Source: an uncultured Methanobacterium sp. (lineage in GTDB: Archaea > Methanobacteriota > Methanobacteria > Methanobacteriales > Methanobacteriaceae). From it: a stretch of 64,000 nt of DNA. Within the stretch, counting starts at the first letter, position 1. Each line of letters begins with the position of its first letter. The stretch spans positions 620,001 through 684,000 of the forward strand of contig NZ_OY762015.1 of NCBI RefSeq assembly GCF_963665055.1, in the 5' to 3' direction. The position numbers were made by a program, and so were the translations under genes. This document shows, one piece after another, positions 45,707 through 54,841 of the stretch. The notes below the pieces were generated by a model. It saw nothing but the letters and a program-made list of their open reading frames with translations, was not told where the DNA came from and did not search any database.

Positions 45707-46622
45707 TAAACCAGTTAACAGTTTCTGTTAATTCATCCATAAAATTGTTGGAAGGTTCAAATCCTAGTGATCTGGCTTTGGAAACTTCCGCCAGGGAGTG
45801 TTTAACATCACCCGGTCGGGGGTCCGCATAAACTGGAGCTATATCTTTTCCCATACTCTGATTGATTATTCCTACCAGCTGGTTAATGGTAGTATTTTTA
45901 CCAGTGGCCACGTTAAATGATCCAGTTTCCCTGGACTGGCAAGCTTTTAAATTGGCCTCTACGATCTGTTTAACATAAATAAAGTCTCTACTCTGCTGGC
46001 CGTCGCCAAATATAACTGGTGGTTCATTTTTCAACATTGAACTTACGAAGTGAGGAATCACCGATGCATACTGAGAATTAGGATCCTGCCGGGGGCCGAA
46101 AACATTGAAGTAACGTAGGGATACTGTCGGTAACTGGTAAATATCGCTGAATAACTGACAGTACATTTCTCCAGTAGCTTTGCTCAGGGCATAGGGAGAT
46201 ATGAATTTCAGGGGAGTGTTTTCTGAGAGAGGGAATTCTGTACTATCTCCGTAAACTGCGGCCGAAGATGCGAAAACAACTTTTTTCACACCACTATCTC
46301 TTGCTCCCATAAGAACCTTCAAAGTTCCAGTTACATTTATTAAATCACATTTTAATGGATCTGCAACACTGGCAGGGACACTGGCCATGGCGGCATGATG
46401 AAAAACATAGTCACATCCTTCAAAACTTTTTTCAAGATCAATTTCAGTGATATCTCCCAGATCCAGACTGATGTTGTCAAATTCAAGGTGATCAATGTTT
46501 TTAATGCTACCAGTTGATTCATTGTCCACAATAACCACTTCATTATCCTGGCATAGTTCCTCCACCAGGTGTGATCCAATGAAACCAAGTCCTCCTGTCA
46601 CTGCAACTTTTTTATTCTTCAT
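45690..46622 (-). CDS. UDP-sugar epimerase (GalE-like)
   Basis: 310 aa, extended SDR fold. The NAD site is VTGGLGFIGSHL, the catalytic set is ASSAAVYG and SPYALSKATGEMY (Y-x3-K), and RYFNVFGPRQDPNSQYASVIPHF is the sugar-binding region of UDP-glucose/N-acetylglucosamine 4-epimerases. It would supply galactose-type sugar nucleotides, for example UDP-GalNAc, a pseudomurein sugar. The short length (310 against about 330) is usual in archaea. Confidence 0.92.
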   Translation of the reverse strand: MKNKKVAVTGGLGFIGSHLVEELCQDNEVVIVDNESTGSIKNIDHLEFDNISLDLGDITEIDLEKSFEGCDYVFHHAAMASVPASVADPLKCDLINVTGTLKVLMGARDSGVKKVVFASSAAVYGDSTEFPLSENTPLKFISPYALSKATGEMYCQLFSDIYQLPTVSLRYFNVFGPRQDPNSQYASVIPHFVSSMLKNEPPVIFGDGQQSRDFIYVKQIVEANLKACQSRETGSFNVATGKNTTINQLVGIINQSMGKDIAPVYADPRPGDVKHSLAEVSKARSLGFEPSNNFMDELTETVNWFMDTDQ

Positions 46623-46683
46623 TTCAACGCCTTTTTAAAATATTTTTAGTTGGAATTCTTACAATTGGTTAAATCTGTCTAGA

Positions 46684-47112
46684 TCAATACCCCTTAACAT
46701 TAACCAAGAGAAAGACTGATCTGTAAATATTATTAGTATCGGGTAGTTTGTAAAGGTCAAATTCCAGTTTATACTGACCAGTAGTAGAAGCTGTAAAATT
46801 ATATGTTATTTCTTTTTTTTCTCCATTTTTAAGAGAAACATTTTCTTCTTTCAGCAGAGTATTGTTCCGTTTTATCTTGAGGAGATAGTTGGAATTTAAA
46901 TGTTCAGTATTAACTATGCCTATAAGAACGTTTCCCTTATCCCCAATGGTTAAGTTGGTTGGATAATCTCCGGCACTTCCATTACTGTTTAAAATGTAAA
47001 ATTCAGTGAAACCTTTACTTTCAACTGGATTTGAGATTATGTAAACCACTCCTATCACTCCAATGATAAGGATGATCAGTATTATAATTGATAGAGTTTT
47101 ATCAAAGTCCAT
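46684..47112 (-). CDS. Membrane-anchored protein, DUF1616-like
   Basis: 142 aa. One N-terminal membrane helix (about 8-27) followed by an extracellular beta-sandwich: GFTEFYILNSNGSAGDYPTNLTIGDKGNVLIGIVN, then YLLKIKRNN and a C-terminal LDLYKLPDTNNIYRSVFLLVNV. The sequence DKGNVLIGIVNTE and the overall layout resemble the DUF1616 domain seen on archaeal surface membrane proteins. Several N-x-T/S sites suggest glycosylation. Function unknown. Confidence 0.75.
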   Translation of the reverse strand: MDFDKTLSIIILIILIIGVIGVVYIISNPVESKGFTEFYILNSNGSAGDYPTNLTIGDKGNVLIGIVNTEHLNSNYLLKIKRNNTLLKEENVSLKNGEKKEITYNFTASTTGQYKLEFDLYKLPDTNNIYRSVFLLVNVKGY

Positions 47113-47460
47113 TATGACTACTTCCAGTTACTGTTTTTGAATATTGAATGTTAAATCTATTAGTTACATAATAAATAATCTAATGATATTTCTATTATCG
47201 TATAGAGTCTTTTCTATTGTCGTATAAAGTCTCAATCCCGTATAAAAATTTACCAGAACATGATATTCTGTACTTCATTTATGCGTTATCTTATAAAAAC
47301 TATATTTTGATATATAAATTGCTTTTTGATATTATAAATTGCTGGTTTTTTTAACTGATTCAGAATCTAAAAATCTCATAGATCTGTAAATTAATTGATT
47401 CCTAAAATCCCAAAAAATAGAAAAATGAATTCTGGTTTAAACCAGAAATTCTTTAAAAAA
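47113..47460. other. Spacer between DUF1616 and PMBR genes
   Basis: 348 bp without a gene. AT-rich. TCTTTTCTATTGTCGTATAAAGTCTC and a near copy (TATTATCGTATAGAGTCTT) form a short direct repeat at 47192-47233. TTGATATATAAATTGC (47318-47333) is a TATA-like element for the minus-strand gene. Nothing else recognised. Confidence 0.5.
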
Positions 47461-50400
47461 TCAAGTTCTTGCTTCGTTGAAAATTGCAGTAGCCATTTGT
47501 GTTATATCTCCATTACACACCAAGTAATCAAATCCATGACTGGTCATGAATTGATCTGGATTGTTTAATCCATCAGTCCATTCATGTTTGGAATTATAAC
47601 CCCAATCAGGTAGATAAGTACTGAATGTATCATCATGGGCTCTTGGGAGGAAGTTCACACCACTATTGTAAGCTTTTGTGGGTAAATTGTTTATATCCCA
47701 TCCACCATTTTCAGTGGTCCAGATGGAATAAACTTCCCTGCTTCCTTTTATTCCCTGATAATAACTTCCAGCCATTGCGTAGATTGTTCCAGCACATGCT
47801 CCCCCATAGATGTCCACCACTAATGCATTGTCTTGCACAGAACTGGATCTAAGAACAGCATTTTGCGTGTCCGGACCTACACCAAATACATTGGCATCCG
47901 CTCCCCAACTTCTTAAAAGGGCAACTATTGCGTTGAGTCGATTGTAATCTGCATCCAGTGAATCTGATATGCGGTCACTGGTAATCCAAATAGGTTTACA
48001 TAAACTTTTAACTGTAGCAGTTGCGGGTAAGGAGTTACTGGAGTAATATGTGGCCAAAATTTGGTTGAAAAGATATATCTGGGATTGGTAGCTGATTTTC
48101 CCCAGTCCAATAGTTCCATAGGGTGGGGCCTGGTGGTTTTGGTTAATATAACCTACGATTCTCTGGGCAAAGTCAACGTATTCTGAAATACTCAGGGTAC
48201 CAGCAGTCAATTGTTCTTCACTGTAACTGGGAACTGTCACTTTTTGCAGTGCTATTGTTGCGGTATTTTTGTTTTTAAGTTGCACAGTAGCCATAGTTAT
48301 TAAATATAGGTACTGTCCCATATTCACTGGAACATTGGCCACTTCTAAATAGCTGGGTAAATGTTTATACGTATCCATGTAACTCTCAATAGAATTTGCC
48401 GAAGCTAAAATTTCATCCAGAGTAAAAGCACTGGGTGGTGTTTCCATTAGAGGGATATTATCAGAACACCAGCTTTTTACAACCGCAATATCAGGTAAAC
48501 AATGATTGGTGTTGTAAGAACTTAAAATACGACTGTAAAGATAAACCTGAGATTGGTAACCGACTTTACCAAGACCTACTAATCCGTAAGCCGGGGCGTT
48601 ACTGTTACCATTCATGAAATTACTGATACGCTGCGCCAGATCAACATACTCATCTTTGAATAAAACACCACTAACTAAATCCTCAACACTGGAACTAGGT
48701 GCTAGATCAGTAGCAATTAACAATATTGGAGAATTATCATTATTGTTCAATTGTACTGTGGCCTGCGTAGCCAGGTGTAAGAATTGGGCAATGCTGACTG
48801 TTTTTCCACCGACTATTACCGAACTGGGTATTGTTTTCGTGGATTCTATGGTAGTTTTCAGGATAGCTGCTGCTGCTGCGATTTGTGATGGTGTAAAAGT
48901 GGTAGTGGGTGTTTCTACAATTGGTATGTTTTCATTGGTCCATGCTTTAACCGTTACTGTGGTGGGTAATGTTCCGTTGGAGTTGTACATTGTTAATATT
49001 CGTGTGAATAGGTATACTTGTGATTGGTAACTGATTTGTCCTTGGTTTATGTATCCGTAGGGTGGTGCTTGTTTGTTGTTTTGGATGTATTCTGTTATTC
49101 GGTTGGCGAAATCTACGTAGCTGGCTGTGTTTAGTGTTCCGGTGGTTAGGCTTTCGCTGCTGGTGGTTGGTACTGAATAGTCTTCGATTTTGATTGTGGT
49201 AGTGGTTGGTTTTCCGTTGTTGAGTAGTATGGTGGCTTGGGTGGCCATGTATAAGAATTGTGCCATGTTGAATGTGTTTGTTCCTATGGTGATTGTGTTT
49301 GGTAGTTTTTCGTTGGTTTCTATTTGTGTTTTTACTGTTTGGGCTGCACTTAGTATTTCGGCTATTGTTACTGTTGTTGTGCTTGGTTCTTTTATTGGTA
49401 TGTTTTCATTGGTCCATGCTTTAACCGTTACTGTGGTGGGTAATGTTCCGTTGGAGTTGTACATTGTTAATATTCGTGTGAATAGGTATACTTGTGATTG
49501 GTAACTGATTTGTCCTTGGTTTATGTATCCGTAGGGTGGTGCTTGTTTGTTGTTTTGGATGTATTCTGTTATTCGGTTGGCGAAATCTACGTAGCTGGCT
49601 GTGTTTAGTGTTCCGGTGGTTAGGCTTTCGCTGCTGGTGGTTGGTACTGAATAGTCTTCGATTTTGATTGTGGTAGTGGTTGGTTTTCCGTTGTTGAGTA
49701 GTATGGTGGCTTGGGTGGCCATGTATAAGAATTGTGCCATGTTGAATGTGTTTGTTCCTATGGTGATTGTGTTTGGTAGTTTTTCGTTGGTTTCTATTTG
49801 TGTTTTTACTGTTTGGGCTGCACTTAGTATTTCGGCTATTGTTACTGTTGTTGTGCTTGGTTCTTTTATTGGTATGTTTTCATTGGTCCATGCTTTAACC
49901 GTTACTGTGGTGGGTAATGTTCCGTTGGAGTTGTACATTGTTAATATTCGTGTGAATAGGTATACTTGTGATTGGTATCCTATTTTTCCAGGGCCGATAA
50001 GTCCGTAAGGGGCTGCTTGCTGGTTGTTGTTCATGTAGTCGTTTAGTCTTTGGGCGAAGTCGAGATAGTCGTTTTGGGTAAGGGTACCGGTGTTCAACTG
50101 TTCCTGGGTGTATGATGGTGCTTGGTCATTTTTAAGAAGTATGGGATTGTTATTGTTATTTTTTAACTGTGTTATTGCTGTTATGGCCAGGTGTAGGAAT
50201 TGTGCGGTGTTGATGGTTGTTCCGTTGATGGTTACGGTGTTGGGTATTGTTTTGGTGGTTTCTATAATATTTTGTAGGTTGGTTGCGGTTTGGATGATCT
50301 GTGTAGGTGTGAATGTGGTCGGTGGTGTGTAAGGTATGGGTATGTTGTTGGGTGTGAATGGTTTTATGGTTACTGCAAGTGGTAGGCTTCCTGTGCTGTT

Positions 50401-50928
50401 GTAGATGGCTAGTATTCTTGCGAAGAGGTATACTTGTGATTGGTATCCTATTTTTCCGGGGCCAATGTATCCGTAGGGTGGGGCTTGCTGGTTGTTGTTC
50501 ATGTAGTCGTTTAGCCTTTGGGCGAAGTCAAGGTAGTCGTTTTTGGTGAGTGTGCCGGTGTTGAGCTGTTCTTCAATGTTTTTTGGGGCTTGGTCATTTT
50601 GTAGTGTTATGGGTGTGTTGTTATTGTTTTGTAGTTGGCTGGTGGCTTCTGTGGCTAAATGGAGATACTGGGCTGTGCTGACGGTTTGGTTACCTATTGT
50701 TACGTTATTTGGTAGGTTATCGTTGGTTTCGATCTGTTTTTGAACTGCAACTGAAGCATTTGCGATTTCACTGGGAGTAAAACTGGTGGTATTGGTAGAA
50801 TTAGCTGCCGAAACTGCACTGACACTGGAAACAAACAAAATTCCTATGAATAACGTCAAACACAAGAGTCTCTTAATATTAGCATTATTGAAAATTTTAA
50901 CGCCTCCATCTTGCAAAAAATTTAACAT
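47461..50928 (-). CDS. Secreted pseudomurein-binding repeat protein with unknown C-terminal domain
   Basis: Up to 1155 aa. A signal peptide (NIKRLLCLTLFIGILFVSSVSAVSA) leads to six double units of about 158 aa. Each unit has a Thr/Ile-rich half (e.g. FTPTQIIQTATNLQNIIETTKTIPNTV) and a half with YLDFAQRLNDYMNNNQQAPPYG followed by IGYQSQVYLFARIL, the pseudomurein-binding repeat. Units 3 and 4 are identical (474-bp duplication). The last about 170 residues (from IWITSDRI) form a globular domain with DIYGGACAGTIYAMAG and LPRAHDDTFS, a type I recall on methanobacterial surface proteins without known function. The start is uncertain: ATG 50928 lacks a site, while GGAGG at 50903-50907 fits an ATT at 50895, as in the paralog at 54035. 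Confidence 0.88.
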   Translation of the reverse strand: MLNFLQDGGVKIFNNANIKRLLCLTLFIGILFVSSVSAVSAANSTNTTSFTPSEIANASVAVQKQIETNDNLPNNVTIGNQTVSTAQYLHLATEATSQLQNNNNTPITLQNDQAPKNIEEQLNTGTLTKNDYLDFAQRLNDYMNNNQQAPPYGYIGPGKIGYQSQVYLFARILAIYNSTGSLPLAVTIKPFTPNNIPIPYTPPTTFTPTQIIQTATNLQNIIETTKTIPNTVTINGTTINTAQFLHLAITAITQLKNNNNNPILLKNDQAPSYTQEQLNTGTLTQNDYLDFAQRLNDYMNNNQQAAPYGLIGPGKIGYQSQVYLFTRILTMYNSNGTLPTTVTVKAWTNENIPIKEPSTTTVTIAEILSAAQTVKTQIETNEKLPNTITIGTNTFNMAQFLYMATQATILLNNGKPTTTTIKIEDYSVPTTSSESLTTGTLNTASYVDFANRITEYIQNNKQAPPYGYINQGQISYQSQVYLFTRILTMYNSNGTLPTTVTVKAWTNENIPIKEPSTTTVTIAEILSAAQTVKTQIETNEKLPNTITIGTNTFNMAQFLYMATQATILLNNGKPTTTTIKIEDYSVPTTSSESLTTGTLNTASYVDFANRITEYIQNNKQAPPYGYINQGQISYQSQVYLFTRILTMYNSNGTLPTTVTVKAWTNENIPIVETPTTTFTPSQIAAAAAILKTTIESTKTIPSSVIVGGKTVSIAQFLHLATQATVQLNNNDNSPILLIATDLAPSSSVEDLVSGVLFKDEYVDLAQRISNFMNGNSNAPAYGLVGLGKVGYQSQVYLYSRILSSYNTNHCLPDIAVVKSWCSDNIPLMETPPSAFTLDEILASANSIESYMDTYKHLPSYLEVANVPVNMGQYLYLITMATVQLKNKNTATIALQKVTVPSYSEEQLTAGTLSISEYVDFAQRIVGYINQNHQAPPYGTIGLGKISYQSQIYLFNQILATYYSSNSLPATATVKSLCKPIWITSDRISDSLDADYNRLNAIVALLRSWGADANVFGVGPDTQNAVLRSSSVQDNALVVDIYGGACAGTIYAMAGSYYQGIKGSREVYSIWTTENGGWDINNLPTKAYNSGVNFLPRAHDDTFSTYLPDWGYNSKHEWTDGLNNPDQFMTSHGFDYLVCNGDITQMATAIFNEART
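48920..49977. repeat. 474-bp tandem duplication plus partial third copy
   Basis: Copies start at 48920, 49394 and 49868, exactly 474 bp (158 codons) apart. The first two appear identical base for base; the third matches for about 110 bp and then changes. The encoded 158-aa unit is thus repeated exactly, which points to a very recent duplication. Confidence 0.92.
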
Positions 50929-51137
50929 TATATAGGTTCAAATGTATGACTCCTAAATAATATTAATTAACAACTTATGTATGTCATTTTAAATATATAA
51001 ACTTACTTTACTCTTTATTGAATCCCATAAATCTAATTTTTATTCTATCTGCACCTAGATCATGATAACAAAACCTATTTGTTTTTTAAATTGGATTCAA
51101 CTCCATTTCTTAATTTCATACCAAACTTGGATCCAGA

Positions 51138-54035
51138 TTAAAAGGGAAGGCTGGTATAGGTACCCTTTAGAACATAAGATCCAGTATCCCAGTTGCTGAT
51201 TGTTCCAAAATCATTCCAGTAACTGGTAGCATCTGCCCAGTACCATTGATTGTTAACATAAATCATGGCCCACACATGACCATACCAGTTACCACTACTG
51301 AAGTAACAGTCTCCCTGCACATATCTGGCAGGTATACCTGACGCCCGACATAGAGCTACCAGTAAATGAGTAGTATCAACACAGTTACCCGCTCCTGACT
51401 GTAAAGTGCCAACGGCTCCTTTTACTGAGTTATAATAAAATTCAAAACCAATATTATCCCTTACCCATTCAAATATAAGCACGGCTTTATCATAAATCGA
51501 AAATGCGCTCACTGTTATACTATTAGCTAGAGCTATTATACTTGGATCATCTGACTGACAGTAGCGTGTCGGCACACAATACTGTTCATAACCAGCGGGT
51601 ATATTATAAATAACTGACAACCAGGGCTTAATATTAGCTGAAACAGTAGGTAATGAACCACTTATTCGATAAGAATCTAGAATGCGGCTGTAAATGTAGA
51701 CCTGCGATTGGAAACCAATTTTCCCCAGTCCAATGTATCCGTAGGGTGGGGCCTGTTGGTTTTCATTCATGTATTCAATGATTCTTTTTGCAAAATCAAC
51801 GTACTGTTCAGTACTCAATGAACCAGAACTCAACTGTTCTTCACTATAACTGGGTATCCTGAAATTTTCAATTTTAATAGGACTGGAATCATGATTGTTT
51901 ATTTGTACCACTGCCTGTGCTGTTAAATATAAAAACTGGGCAATATTTACTCTTAAACCTTCAAGGTATGCAAATTCAGGGAGAGCATTGTAAATTTCTA
52001 CATTATTCCTAACTCCATTGGCGGTTAAAGCAATTTGATCAATGGAAAATGCAATATTAGCCTGGTTAAGGGGTATATTTTGAGAAGACCATGATTTGAC
52101 AACAATGTTATCTGCTAAACTTTTTGAAGTATTATAATAATCCAGAACACGCGCAAAAAGGTAAACCTGGGACTGATAACTTATAGTTCCCAGTCCAATG
52201 TAGCCATAGGGTGGTGCCTGGTGGTTTTCATTCATATAATCAGAAACACGCTGGGCAAAATCGAGATATTCATCCTTAAACAGAACACCACTAACCAGTT
52301 CATCCTTACTGTATCCGGGTGGTTCATCAGATTGTAAAAATATTTTATTACTGTTATTTTCATTTAATTGAATAGTAGCTTCAACAGACAGATGTAAAAA
52401 TTGTGCAGTGTAAATGGTTATCCCATTTATAACTACAGTATTTGGAATCGTTTTTGTTAATTCAATTGTATTCTTCAATTTAACTGCAGCATCAACGATC
52501 TGTTGTGGAGTAAAACTAACACTTTGCATTGAAAGTATGGGTATATTTTCTGCAGTCCAGGATTTAACAATTATAGAAGAAGGTAAACTTCCGGTACTGT
52601 TGTACATTGTTAATATTCGTGTGAATAGATATACCTGTGATTGGTATCCTATTTTTCCAGGGCCGATCAGCCCGTAAGGGGCTGCTTGCTGGTTGTTGTT
52701 CATGTAGTCGTTTAGCCTTCGGGCGAAGTCGAGATAGTCGTTTTGGGTAAGGGTACCGGTGTTCAATTGTTCCTGGGTGTATGATGGTGTTTGGTCATTT
52801 TGTAGCACTATTGAATTGTTAGAACTGTTTTTTAGCTGGATGGTAGTTTGTATTGTTAAGTGCAGGAATTGTGCGGTGTAGATGGTTGTTCCGTTGATGG
52901 TTACGGTGTTGGGTATTGTTTTGGTGGTTTCTATGGTTTTTTGTAGTTCGGTTGCTGTTTGGATGATTTGTGTGGGTGTGAATGTAGTTGGTGCTGTGTA
53001 GAGTATGGGTATGTTGCTGGAGGTGAATGGTTTCATAGTTACTGCAAGTGGTAGGCTTCCTGTGCTGCTGTAGATGGCTAGTATTCTTGCGAAAAGATAT
53101 ACCTGAGATTGATAACTGATTTTTCCAAGTCCAGTAAATCCATAGGGTGGTGCCTGCTGATTCTGGTTCATATGATTTGTAATTCTCTGAGCAAAGTCCA
53201 GGTAGTCATTTTGGGTCATAGTTCCCGGATTGAACTGTTCTTCAGTGTAAGTGGGTTGATCATCATTTTTTAGAAGGATTGAATCGAAATTGTTGTTTTT
53301 TAGTTGTGTGATTGTTTGGGTGGCCAGGTGTAGGAATTGTGCGGTGTAGATGGTTGTTCCGTTGATGGTTACGGTGTTGGGTATTGTTTTGGTGGTTTCT
53401 ATAATATTTTGTAGGTTGGTTGCGGTTTGGATGATCTGTGTAGGTGTGAATGTGGTTGGCGGTGTGTAGAGTAGGGGTATGTTGCTGGAGGTGAATGGTT
53501 TCAGGTTTATGTAAAGAGGTAAAGTGCCGTTGTTATAATATATACTCAGGATTCGGCTGAACAGATATACCTGCGATTGATAACTTATTTTCCCTAGCCC
53601 TATGAATCCATAAGGTGGTGCTTGATGGTTGTTATTTATATAGTCATCTATTCGGTTTGCAAAATCCAAGTAGTCTGCCCGGCTTATACTACCACTAATC
53701 AAGGATTCTTCACTGTACTGGGGGACCTGGTCATTTTTCACACTTATAGATTTATTGTTATTCTGTTGTATTTGACTGGTTGCTTCGACAGCCAGATGAA
53801 GGTACTCTGCGGTGTTAACAGTTTGATTACCAATAGCTACATTTTCCGGTAGTTTTTTGTTAGTTTCGATCTGTTTTTGAACTGCAACTGAAGCATTTGC
53901 GATTTCACTGGGAGTAAAACTGTTGGTATTGTTCGAACTAGCAGCTGAAACAGTACTGACACTCGTAATAAACATAATTACGCAAAAAAAGAGAAAAAAA
54001 CTAAAGATAACTTTCGGAACAGATTTAGCATTCAT
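51138..54035 (-). CDS. Secreted pseudomurein endoisopeptidase-like protein: PMBR repeats + transglutaminase-fold domain
   Basis: 965 aa from ATG 54035, behind GGAGG at seven bases (an upstream GTG at 54041 is less likely). Signal peptide (VIFSFFLFFCVIMFITSVSTVSA), then five double pseudomurein-binding units, each with YLDFAQR-like and SYQSQVYLFARIL parts. The C-terminal 145 residues are a transglutaminase-type cysteine peptidase with triad C885 (GAGNCVD), H920 (WYGHVWA) and D935 (YWADATS). The same layout (wall-binding repeats plus C-H-D domain) is known from the phage enzymes PeiW and PeiP that cut the epsilon-Ala-Lys bond of pseudomurein. No phage genes are near and a signal peptide is present, so a cellular wall-remodelling or autolytic role is inferred. 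Confidence 0.88.
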   Translation of the reverse strand: MNAKSVPKVIFSFFLFFCVIMFITSVSTVSAASSNNTNSFTPSEIANASVAVQKQIETNKKLPENVAIGNQTVNTAEYLHLAVEATSQIQQNNNKSISVKNDQVPQYSEESLISGSISRADYLDFANRIDDYINNNHQAPPYGFIGLGKISYQSQVYLFSRILSIYYNNGTLPLYINLKPFTSSNIPLLYTPPTTFTPTQIIQTATNLQNIIETTKTIPNTVTINGTTIYTAQFLHLATQTITQLKNNNFDSILLKNDDQPTYTEEQFNPGTMTQNDYLDFAQRITNHMNQNQQAPPYGFTGLGKISYQSQVYLFARILAIYSSTGSLPLAVTMKPFTSSNIPILYTAPTTFTPTQIIQTATELQKTIETTKTIPNTVTINGTTIYTAQFLHLTIQTTIQLKNSSNNSIVLQNDQTPSYTQEQLNTGTLTQNDYLDFARRLNDYMNNNQQAAPYGLIGPGKIGYQSQVYLFTRILTMYNSTGSLPSSIIVKSWTAENIPILSMQSVSFTPQQIVDAAVKLKNTIELTKTIPNTVVINGITIYTAQFLHLSVEATIQLNENNSNKIFLQSDEPPGYSKDELVSGVLFKDEYLDFAQRVSDYMNENHQAPPYGYIGLGTISYQSQVYLFARVLDYYNTSKSLADNIVVKSWSSQNIPLNQANIAFSIDQIALTANGVRNNVEIYNALPEFAYLEGLRVNIAQFLYLTAQAVVQINNHDSSPIKIENFRIPSYSEEQLSSGSLSTEQYVDFAKRIIEYMNENQQAPPYGYIGLGKIGFQSQVYIYSRILDSYRISGSLPTVSANIKPWLSVIYNIPAGYEQYCVPTRYCQSDDPSIIALANSITVSAFSIYDKAVLIFEWVRDNIGFEFYYNSVKGAVGTLQSGAGNCVDTTHLLVALCRASGIPARYVQGDCYFSSGNWYGHVWAMIYVNNQWYWADATSYWNDFGTISNWDTGSYVLKGTYTSLPF

Positions 54036-54841
54036 AACCACCCCTCCAATAATAACACCAATCCCTGTTTTTTGGATAGAGAATTAAAAGTTATGTATAT
54101 ATTAAAAATATTTAATAATAAATTTTGCCAGTGAAGATAGATCTAAACTCCATCCAGATTTGATTTCTATTAATATTTGCCATGTATATAATCTGAAATT
54201 GTATTATATATATAATTTTTGTTCTAAAATGAAAACCCTTCTACATAAATTCTTAATTTAATTTAAAATCTATTTTAAACATCTTAAATGGTGAATTTAG
54301 ATTTCTCCCATTTAATGGTCTATTTTTTTTAAATAAATATCCATAATACTCATTTTTTGGAATAAGCAATTTCTGTTATTAAATACTAATTTTATAATTG
54401 AAATATAACTCCAGTTCTGTAACTTTACAATTACTTTCGTTAATTTAATTATTTTTACAACTTAATTACTGAGTATATTTATTGAATTAGGGGGTTTATG
54501 GTTAAATTAGGTTTTTAGAAAAAAATATCTGTTGATCATTGGTGAATATTAAAACTAAAAGAGAATTCAACAATCTGAACATATATTAAATAAAATTATT
54601 ACAAAAGGACTGATCATAAACTGTATTATCACAGTCTGAAATGGGGAATTGTTAATAAGTCTATTAGAATTACAGTTTTAGATTATTACAGTTGGCCCAA
54701 TAACAAAAGTATATAAGCTGTAATTAATTAATGATTGATTTTAAATAGAATCAATTCGTAAATAGTCGTGATAGTGATATCAAACTTTCTTATACTGCAG
54801 TTTCATAATCAGCTGCAGTTTTTTAATCAGTGCTGATACCC
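54036..54841. other. AT-rich spacer between PMBR-peptidase and flippase genes
   Basis: About 800 bp without a gene. The left end carries the promoter of the minus-strand peptidase (TATA-like TATATATAATTTT region near 54205-54220 and a short-range TATATATTAAAAATATTT at 54094-54112). The right part holds GTATATAAG at 54708-54716, a good TATA for the plus-strand flippase gene, and two copies of a CTGCAGTTT word (54795-54822). No ORF, tRNA or strong palindrome is seen. Confidence 0.5.

Noticed and set aside
48614..50332. Several plus-strand reading frames inside the 1155-aa gene, two of them identical
   Set aside because: They are antisense frames created by the low-complexity repeat and its 474-bp duplication. 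They lack ribosome-binding sites and sensible protein composition.
51138..54035. Prophage lysin
   Set aside because: No integrase, terminase, capsid or tail gene is nearby, and the protein has a signal peptide that the phage enzymes lack.
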